This document shows, piece after piece, positions 56,310 through 64,000 of a DNA stretch of 64,000 nt. The notes under the pieces were generated by a model, which was not told where the DNA came from, ran no database searches, and worked only from the letters and a program-made list of their open reading frames with translations. The translations under genes and the position numbers were made by a program. The stretch is taken from positions 132,921,967 to 132,985,966 of the forward strand of contig NC_135505.1 of assembly GCF_052857255.1 (NCBI RefSeq), in the 5' to 3' direction. This DNA comes from Amblyomma americanum (taxonomy: Eukaryota > Arthropoda > Arachnida > Ixodida > Ixodidae). The stretch's first letter is position 1, and every line of letters starts with the position of its first letter.

Positions 56310-56572
56310 CTATAGTCAGATACAACTCAAGAATGCGGCGGCTTTTCCGCGTCAAAGGACCCCCTTCAAGACAATGGCGTCGGCCGATTCTCATGAGCCT
56401 GCTGGCAATGGCAATGCAGGGAGCGGCGCCACAATGGAGAGGGGATCTATCTGCGACCATAGAGGGAAGGGATTATCCCGTCTAATCTTACCACACCCTG
56501 ACAATCGCCGGCGCCACTGGCTGGGAGGGTGTCCTTTGAGGGTGAAAAGCGGCTGCCTTCTTAAGTTGTGAT
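56310..56572. mobile_element. Foldback element, near complete
   Basis: Left terminus CTATAGTCAGATACAACTCA and AGAATGCGGCGGCTTTTCC; inner CAATGGCGTCGGCCGATTCT. Right arm CGCCACTGGCTGGGAGGGTG, GAAAAGCGGCTGCC and CTTAAGTTGTGATTTG. Arms are roughly 90 bp, imperfect inverted copies; the centre holds GCAATGCAGGGAGCGGC. Confidence 0.75.
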
Positions 56573-56722
56573 TTGAACAAACTCGAATCGATGATATTCA
56601 AGCTGAAATCAAACAATATAGTTGTTCTGTCGGACATGTTACGCCAAAAATAAATAACAGACAAAAGCTGCCAACCGTGTAAACTCGTTTCTCTCCCACT
56701 AATTTACCTAGAAGGAGACAGC

Positions 56723-56993
56723 ACTATAGTCGGATACAACTCAAAAATGAAGCCGCAAATGTCCCACAAAGGAGCCCCTCCAGCCAAAGGCTTCGACCGA
56801 TTCTCCCCCTCTTTTCATTGACCGATCCCTTTTGACCTGCTAACGTGAAATCCTAGGGGGTGGCGTATGAAAGGGTAATAACCACCGCTTAATCGGATTA
56901 GTCGCGGCGTCATGAAAATCGGTCGACGCCATTGGCTGGAAGGCCTCATTTGAGGGGCGCCTGCGGCTTCCTACTTGAGTTGTATCTGGCTGC
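56723..56993. mobile_element. Foldback element, diverged
   Basis: ACTATAGTCGGATACAACTC left terminus, CAGCCAAAGGCTTCGACCGA; right arm CGACGCCATTGGCTGGAAGG, CTGCGGCTTCC and ACTTGAGTTGTATCTGGC. Both termini retained. Confidence 0.72.
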
Positions 56994-57041
56994 AGATTCT
57001 CTACACAGTTCGCCCTGACCAGAACCATTACAAGGCGCTTT

Positions 57042-57300
57042 GTAGTAGTAGTAGTAGTAAGTGGTTTATTAAAAATAATAGTAAAAAGGAAGGAAAAGAT
57101 TTTTGCTAGCCCCGGCATCTGCCATCGATACTGAAGCACCTGAGCTGGTGCATCGGAAATAAAGGACAGCAGGCAGAATGGAGAAATGAAGGGAAAGAGG
57201 TGAGGGGACAGAAAGAGAGGACAGGGGAGGAGAGGTAATATACACAAAAAACTATTTACACTATAATAAATATGTACAGGTTGCGCGCGTGAATAGTTCA
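57042..57300 (-). mobile_element. Retroelement 3' end with (TAG)n edge
   Basis: TAGTAGTAGTAGTAGTAAGT then GGTTTATTAAAAATAATAG, a reversed poly-A-like end, and GCTAGCCCCGGCATCTGCCA. On the minus strand this resembles a LINE or SINE 3' region. No coding motif. Confidence 0.4.
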
Positions 57301-58176
57301 TGATGAAGCAATGAAAACACACGCGCGAAGCGCGTATATATATATGTTCACTAGTCACCATTTGTCATTTAACGCCCTTGAGCCAGGTATCGTTTCTGGC
57401 GGAACATTTCTGGTCGAAACTTGGCTTCAACTATAAAAATTGCGCAGAACTGCACCTACAACAGGTGCTGCCGCATTCCTGCCCGGTGTACGTGGTTGAC
57501 AACATGCGGAAGACCTTGGCCTTTTTTTCTCTCCTAAGCAACCCTCTCCCAAGAGCTAAGAACGGTCCCAGTCTCTCCTTCGATGAGGTCCTCCCCACAA
57601 CTGCGCATCTCACTCCGTGGTTTCCCTCGATCGCGTCTCAGATGGATCTGCACCGAACTCGAGATATACATCGCCGGATCAGCTGTCCGCTTTGTGCACG
57701 GCGTCTTTCCCACGGCGTATGCTGGTAGATCCCCGGCGCGGCGTCCTATTGATGACGTCACAAAGAACACGCTCTATTGTGACAAGAAGGGAGCCGGTTG
57801 CTCGGTCCATGACGTCAGGATGCAGAAGGTATACCCTTCGCCAGCAGCTTGCTTCCTTTTGGCGTTTCCTAGTCCAGCTGTTGCTAGGGTAACCTGAATA
57901 CCGGCAGATGTGTCAACTGAGCGGCAAACACCTCTCGGGCTTAGCGAACGAGATATAACGCGCTATCCACGTGGTTAAGGTGCAGCCGCTTTTGATGAAT
58001 CAATGAAGTTCATTATTTTAAAGTGATGCCTGCCAATTAGTTCTGCTGCTGTCGTCGACGTCGTGAAAGCTCTATCATCGGATATCTGTGTCGTCTGCGT
58101 CGTCAGGGGGTCTTTACAGCCTCGACATCCAGCGACCCCGCCCTGGAGGTCGCTGTCCGCAGTTTTCCCGGCGAGG
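57301..58176. other. No gene recognised
   Basis: Frames of 104-116 codons at 57378-57728 and 57583-57897 overlap each other and a minus-strand frame. I recognise no domain and see no consistent splice sites. Confidence 0.35.
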
Positions 58177-58919
58177 GATAAGGCATCATGCCTGTTGTAC
58201 TTTATGCCCTTACTTAAACTGCGTGATTACCGCGCCACTTTACTGGCATACAGGATAATACACAACCAGACTCTCTTTCCGCCAACTATATTTTCTTCAC
58301 CTTATAGAAGTTCACGCGCAGCGGCCGAAGGCAAATTTTTGATACTTCCCTCTCATAACATCTATGGCCACCGGCACCTGAGGTGCACAGGTGTGAAATA
58401 ATCTTCCCCTAGGCATTCTACCCGCTTTCTATAGTTCTAACACAATAACACTGAAAAATATTTTTGGCGCCGGATTTTTAACCGTGCTGTTATTATGCAA
58501 ACCAGTAAAGGGAATTTATTCGTAGGTTATGTGCTTTATCTGTATTCGTTAACATGTGTGCAATGTCGATTATACAGTGTTTTGTTGGTGGTGTGTGAGG
58601 CGCATATTTATTAAGCTTATAATCATGTATCTGTTTGCCTGTGTTAATTATGCAAAGTTGCTGCGAACAAATGGTTGGTTTACCTTTATTATATAGTTGG
58701 ACGAGATGTGTAATCATTTGTCTCTCACTTTTAGTGTGTGGTCTTGTGTTCCTGCGTGCCCTCTTCCACCTCACTCTTTTATATTCATGTGTATGGATCC
58801 GTTACCAGCCTTTGGCTATGGATCCACTCAGCTTTGTGTATTGGAGATGTACCTGGAATTACAACAAAATAAATAAATAAAGAGCATTCATTCATTCATT
58901 CATTCATTCATTCATTCAT
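58177..58919 (+). pseudogene. LINE 3' end (CR1/L2/Jockey-like) with (CATT)n tail
   Basis: From about 58177 the plus frame reads YFMPLLKLRDYRATLLAYRI, later SSRAAAEGKF and HNIYGHRHLRCTGVK, then a stop at 58399. This is the region before the WNxLP motif in these LINE reverse transcriptases; the stop replaces the motif. Nearly 490 bp of 3' untranslated sequence follow, ending AAATAAATAAATAAAG and a pure (ATTC)n array at 58887-58919. 5'-truncated. Confidence 0.7.
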
Positions 58920-60473
58920 GAAGTTGTTAAGTGATGAGATGTTTTCTCTTAGTAGGCGAAGTCATGGTCAACACTGCTTGTATAAACGTGCAAATATGCA
59001 TCGCCAAATAAAACCTACGCAGCGTTCAAGAGTCCACACAGCTAAAAAAATTATTCGTTTCAACTCGGCTGGTTTTAGGCTTATCCCCTCACCACCTAGA
59101 CGAATGTCTTCGTTGCTTCGAGTTATCTCGCCCTCAATGTTAGTGGCTACCTATCCCGCTTGCGTGGTAATATCTTAAGATATAAACGAATATTACTTGC
59201 TTGAAGAATCAATGCCACGATAGCGGAAAACAGTTGCGGTCTGAGTTGCATACGTTCGGAACTTAAGTTGTTTACAATCTCGAGATAAGGCCAGTACTAG
59301 CCTCCAATATTCAGTCAGTATACCATACGGCATGGGCTTTAGGGTGGGTGCATTTGTTGTTTGCATTCCAAGAATAATTATCTCTACGTCCATACACTGC
59401 TTTCGGCACAGAGAACCCGGTCGACTGAGTATCCGCTTCTCAAGAAAAAAACAACAAACAAATGATCGTTCCACTTCATATGCAGAGACTGAGAAATGTG
59501 ATATCAACGTATCCGACAAAACATGCATATAAATCAGAGCACTGTGGCACTCAAGGTCGCCCCTCATAAGCATAGAAACGAATGGCTTCTCCGAAGCACC
59601 CGCTTTGTATTTGTAAACAGCGACAGCCACCCTTGAAAAATAATAGAAAAATTAAAAAAAAGTCTACCAGCGCAGTCAAACTTGATATCGGCGAGCTAGA
59701 ACGAACAGCTCACTTTAGCTTCTCAGAAGACGGCGCCAGCGATATATACATATACCCGCAGGGAGGATCTGAGCAAATCCGCGACTTATTTTTCCGGAGA
59801 AAGCATGCGAGGAAGTGACGTTCCCGGAAAGCATAACATATGAGGCTTTGGCAGATGCATACACGCGAGCGAGGCTTCTAACACACTCTGCGTGCATAGA
59901 AATAAAAGCGATATGCTATGTATCCCAGTCCCGTTATTCGAGCTCGAAGCGCTGACCTAATGACCTTCAAGAACGAAGGCTGTCTCTTTCATAATCCTTC
60001 GCTGTTGATTTAGAGGTCAAGGACAGGTCCCATCTGCTGTATTCGAATTCTATTATCTTGAATGGGCGACAGGAAGCGCTGTTACGCGCTGCTGACGTAG
60101 GGAAAAAATTACTGGAGGCGCTTTGTATGTCATGTTTGGTGGACCGGGACCTAAGCCAAGGTCTTCTGTTCGTGCGTTAATTTTTTCCGCTGCTCTGAAG
60201 CGCACTCTGGAAGCTGTGTTCGGTACGCCATCGTGAAGCCCGTGACATTATACACAAGCCATTTATATGCAACGCTTCGATGCTGTTTGTACTTCTCATA
60301 GTGCTGCTGCTGCTGCTTTTGACGATATCAGTATGGGGTACCACCTAGCTACAAGTACTATTACGCTGCCGCTACACTAGCTAAATTGTGCTGCTTAGTA
60401 ACGGCTCGTACGATATTCATTGGTATTTCGAGTAGCAGCTAAGTAAGAGCTACATGCGAGAGGATGAAACATA
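58920..60473. other. No gene recognised
   Basis: A 145-codon minus frame (59193-59630) has balanced composition but no motif I know. Short (CTG)n run at 60303-60317. Confidence 0.4.
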
Positions 60474-60495
60474 ACTATAGTCGGATACAACTTAA

Positions 60496-61034
60496 AGGGC
60501 CACAGAAAGGGGTGTTTGAGCTTGGCTTTAAAATACTTGCACTATGTAGAGTACAGGCCACTGAGCGTCCATGCCGCGTACGAGACCTCAGAAGCGGGCG
60601 GGAAATTTACAATACATTTTTAAAAATTCCCGCTTTCGCACCTCGCGGCGACGCGCGGTGCCGGGCTTTCGCACGAAAACCTGGCAGACGACGTCACGTC
60701 TTGCAAATGACGTCAGCAGACGGGGGTTATCATTGGTTCACAGCGCCAAACTCTTTCATACGTCACGCGCTACAGCAGCCGCGGCCACTCCGCGCGCGCC
60801 GCAGTCGGCGGAGGTAGGGGAGGGGCCGAGTGAGTGGGGCCGGTGGAGGAGCGCCGCCGTTTTGACGTGCGAGAGGAGAGGGAAAGGCGCGAAGACGCGG
60901 AAGTTCAAATTTTTTCTGCATATAACTCAGCTTCCACAAAACATATTAAAATATTTCTTGCTGGGGGATGAACTGTCGCCTTTCAACATCCCAAACATAT
61001 CGCACCTTTATTGAGACCCCTTTTCTGGGTCCCT
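60496..61034. mobile_element. TTAA-flanked MITE, 539 bp
   Basis: TTAA at 60492-60495 and 61035-61038. Left end AGGGCCACAGAAAGGGGTGT; right end complement AGGGACCCAGAAAAGGGGTC, 20-bp imperfect inverted termini. GC-rich centre with TGACGTCA at 60718-60725 and several other TGACGT/ACGTCA half sites. It sits just inside a foldback terminus (CTATAGTCGGATACAAC, about 60476-60491). Frames through the GC-rich centre are probably not coding. Confidence 0.75.
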
Positions 61035-61039
61035 TTAAG

Positions 61040-61379
61040 TCTGCAGTGAAGCTCCGCCCACATTCAGGACCACCGCACAGAATTCTTCCACGACAAAAAA
61101 AGTAGTGCGTAGTTAAAAGTTTTCTCGTTACCGAAACAAGAAACTGATCACCAGAAAAAAATCATAAGCGCTGGAATTTTGATACCCGGCTTGTTTAATA
61201 GTCAAGCATTAAAAAGCCGATTTCGTTTACTCTTGTGTTTGTCTAGCGGAGCAATACAGGGCTCCGTGGACCGTGGACCAGTGTTAGCAACTGCCGTTGT
61301 TTTTTTAAAGTTGTATCCCACTATAGGGAAACAATCTCGCTTTACCATTCCAAAAATTTCTTCAGCTACTCTGCAGGCG
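61040..61379. other. Unassigned; isolated foldback terminus
   Basis: AGTTGTATCCCACTATAG at 61309-61326 is an isolated right-terminus of the foldback family. Rest unassigned. Confidence 0.35.
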
Positions 61380-61541
61380 GTCGGTGGACTGTCCTGGACT
61401 GGAGTGGCAGATGAAATGGGATATGCTTCTCCCTGCAATGTCACGCTAACAAGTTCATGAGAGCCGGCCGACGCCATTGGCTGGAAGGAGGTCCTTTGAG
61501 GAGGAAAAACCGCTTTTTTTCTTTGCTTGTATTCTACTAAA
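61380..61541. mobile_element. Foldback element, right half
   Basis: TCCCTGCAATGTCACGCTAA, GCCGACGCCATTGGCTGGAA and GGAGGAAAAACCGCTTTT match the family right arm; the final CTTGAGTTGTATCC is eroded to GCTTGTATTC. Confidence 0.6.
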
Positions 61542-61819
61542 GCGCCGCGTTCACTCCGCGCAAGTGGTGTCTCATAGCCTTCGCACGTTCTATTTCCGCG
61601 CAGTCAGCACGGCACGGAGGCCGTTCATCATCTATCGACCTTCGCCACAGCGAAGGGATGGAGCGACTGCCCAAGGCGGGGCCGGCGAGGAGGAGAGCGG
61701 CACCTCAGCGGAGGTCGTCGTCACCACGGCGGCTCCGGAGCCAGCCATACCATCCGCCAGGTACGTATCGCTCCTCTCGCCGATGAGCGCCTTTACTCGA
61801 AACGCGTTACTCCCCAAGT

Positions 61820-62054
61820 GTATGGTGGGATGCAACTGAAGAACGCAGCGGCAGACATCCCCCGAAGCAGGCTCTCCAGCCAATGGGATCGACAGGTTGT
61901 CATGTCATAGCGGCTAATCCCATTTCACGGAGCCACCTGCTTTTCCCCTCATGTCATGTTAGAGGATGAACCCCGCCGTCATGAAAATCGGTAGACCCCA
62001 TTGGCTAGAGGGCCTCCTTTGAGGCACGTTTGCCTCTGCGTTCTTTAGTTTGGA
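61820..62054. mobile_element. Foldback element, diverged
   Basis: Left GGTGGGATGCAACTGAAGAA and CCAGCCAATGGGATCG; right ATGAAAATCGGTAGACCCCA, TTGGCTAGAGGGCCTCC and GTTCTTTAGTTTGG. Both arms present. Confidence 0.6.
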
Positions 62055-62058
62055 GGAA

Positions 62059-62214
62059 GTTTATCATAGAGGGAGGGGACTATCCCCTTTCACCTGCCAC
62101 TCCCTGCATTGCCACGTTAGCAGGCTCATGAGAATCGGCCGACGCCACTGACTGGAAAGTAGTTATTTGACGGGGAAAAGTGGCTTCGTTCTTGAGTTGT
62201 ATCCGACTATAGCG
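62059..62214. mobile_element. Foldback element, right half
   Basis: CACTCCCTGCATTGCCACGT, ATCGGCCGACGCCACTGACT and TTCTTGAGTTGTATCCGACT ending TATAG. The terminus is well preserved; the left arm is missing. Confidence 0.7.
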
Positions 62215-62412
62215 TGACAATGCAAGGAGCGGCGCGAAAATGCAGGGAGGGAACTATCCCCGACCATGGAACGAGAGAACTATCCCGTTTCGTCGGTCAC
62301 TTCCTGCATTGTCGCGCTAGCTGGCTCATGCGAATCGGCCGACGCCATTGGCTGGAAGTGGGTTATTTGACGGGGAAGAGCCTCTTTTTTCTTAACTTGC
62401 ATCTGAGAATAG
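62215..62412. mobile_element. Foldback element, right half, adjoining copy
   Basis: GTGACAATGCAAGGAGCGGC, CACTTCCTGCATTGTCGCGC, CGGCCGACGCCATTGGCTGG, then CTTAACTTGCATCTGAGAATAG as an altered terminus. Head-to-tail with the preceding half copy. Confidence 0.65.
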
Positions 62413-62501
62413 TGTTTTATAAGTATGTGGAGAAATGGATCCGAGGTATGATGCCTTTGAACACATTAAACTTTTCGCATGAGACAAAAATTCGAAAGAA
62501 G

Positions 62502-62634
62502 CCATAATTTGGGCCAGCATGAACTTTGGGACACAAACGAAGAGAGACACATGGAACACGGAACACACTGCTGGTGCTGGTCCATGTGTCTCTCTTCGTT
62601 TGTGTCCCAAAGTTCATGCTGGCCCAAATCATGG
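62502..62634. repeat. Large hairpin: 54-bp arms, 25-nt loop
   Basis: 62507-62555 is the exact complement of 62581-62629 (49 bp). Past one mismatch the pairing extends to 62502 and 62634. The loop is 62556-62580. The right arm leads into ACCAACTGGCCCA (62641-62653), also found in the Penelope-like tail at 29.3 kb, so this is probably an inverted duplication of a Penelope-like 3' end. Confidence 0.92.
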
Positions 62635-62907
62635 ATTCATACCAACTGGCCCAGAAAAATGCCATTTTGTCGAAAGAAGCGAAAGCGAAAAATGCAATAA
62701 AAATAACGCTAGGTGGCGACACTTCTCATTTCACTTCAAACTTTCGCGGACGCGAGCGCTGTTTATACCGCACTAGCGAAGAAAAAAAGAGAGCCGGTTT
62801 CCACACTTTACTGAAAAATGTGAAAAGCTTGACGGGAGGAGAGGTTGAGGGGTGCGGGGAGGTACGGGAAGACACGGAGGCAGGTGTTAGCCCTTCAACC
62901 ATGCTCT

Positions 62908-63734
<827 letters not shown>

Positions 63735-63935
63735 ATAATGAGGTGGATTCAGAGAGTCGGCAAGGGCAGCAGGGGGTGTCAAGAGTAAAGTGGACGAATA
63801 AGATTAGGATGTTTGCAGGGATAAGGTGAACCCATGCAGCTGGCACAAGACAGGGTTAAAGTGGAAGTAATATTGGAGAGGCCTTTGTACTGCAATGAAC
63901 GCAATTGTATTGCTGCTGATGATGGTGATAGCAAT
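63735..63935 (+). pseudogene. Degenerate LINE 3' end (same family as 12.4 and 49.1 kb)
   Basis: GGCAAGGGCAGCAGGGGGTG, AAAGTGGACGAATAAGATTA, GATGTTTGCAGGGATAAGG, GACAGGGTTAAAGTGG, GGAGAGGCCTTTGTACTGCA and GCTGATGATGGTGATAG follow the order of the 49.1-kb copy, with frame disruptions. 5'-truncated. Confidence 0.7.
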
Positions 63936-64000
63936 AATATATGCACAACCACGCAGGCATTACTCGAGCAGCGGCAGCGGCGGTATCGTTGATGAGTGCT

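Noticed and set aside
56840..57361. A 173-codon minus frame
   Set aside because: It spans a foldback element and a retroelement 3' end; the composition follows those repeats.

Overview
The window looks like nuclear DNA of a hard tick (Ixodida). This rests on many copies of a tRNA-derived SINE of the tick Ruka type: a Box A-like GGCTCAGTGGTTA, a Box B-like GGTTCGATCC, and a conserved body ending in GGGACGTTAAACCCC. Non-LTR retrotransposon ends, a Penelope-like GIY-YIG fragment, MITEs and very long simple repeats fit the same picture. I saw no bacterial operons, CRISPR arrays, rRNA genes or intact tRNA genes.

The only confident host coding sequence is at the left edge. Positions 432-624 encode a signal peptide and an insulin-family B chain (C-x11-C followed by an acidic-Arg-Gly triplet). 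They end at a GTGAGT splice donor in phase 1, the phase of the classic intron inside the C-peptide of insulin genes. A by-eye plus-strand scan for the A-chain pattern (CC-x3-C-x8-C) found nothing. The remaining 63 kb is therefore best read as first intron, or as sequence beyond a partial gene. The GC-rich stretch upstream carries a perfect GTCACGTGAC palindrome at 28-37.

The rest is accessory sequence. Left part (1-20 kb): LINE 3' ends at 4.5, 11.9-12.8 and 16.8-17.3 kb, a SINE nested in a LINE at 12.1 kb with a 12-bp target duplication, an inverted SINE dimer at 10.0-10.3 kb and a 360-bp TG tract. Middle (20-40 kb): a 1.8-kb polypyrimidine higher-order array, a Tigger/pogo-like element, a Penelope-like fragment at 28.8 kb, a CACGTG-rich tandem array at 32.4-33.3 kb, and a SINE split by a TTAA-flanked MITE at 38 kb. 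Right part (40-64 kb): a perfect 31-bp-stem hairpin at 40.2 kb, a 107-bp tandem duplication, a pentamer array, a young 5'-truncated LINE with a perfect 14-bp target duplication at 49.1-49.6 kb, a seven-unit 171-bp minisatellite at 52.0-53.2 kb, a cluster of foldback elements at 56.3-62.4 kb and a 54-bp-stem hairpin at 62.5 kb.

Long open frames in the simple-repeat arrays (20.3-22.1, 17.4-17.8, 26.4, 44.7, 62.9 kb) are artefacts of repeats whose unit lacks stop codons. Nothing forms a gene pathway; the layout is one regulated peptide hormone gene followed by a large landscape of nested transposons. Repeat-family names and boundaries come from visual pattern recognition, not alignment.
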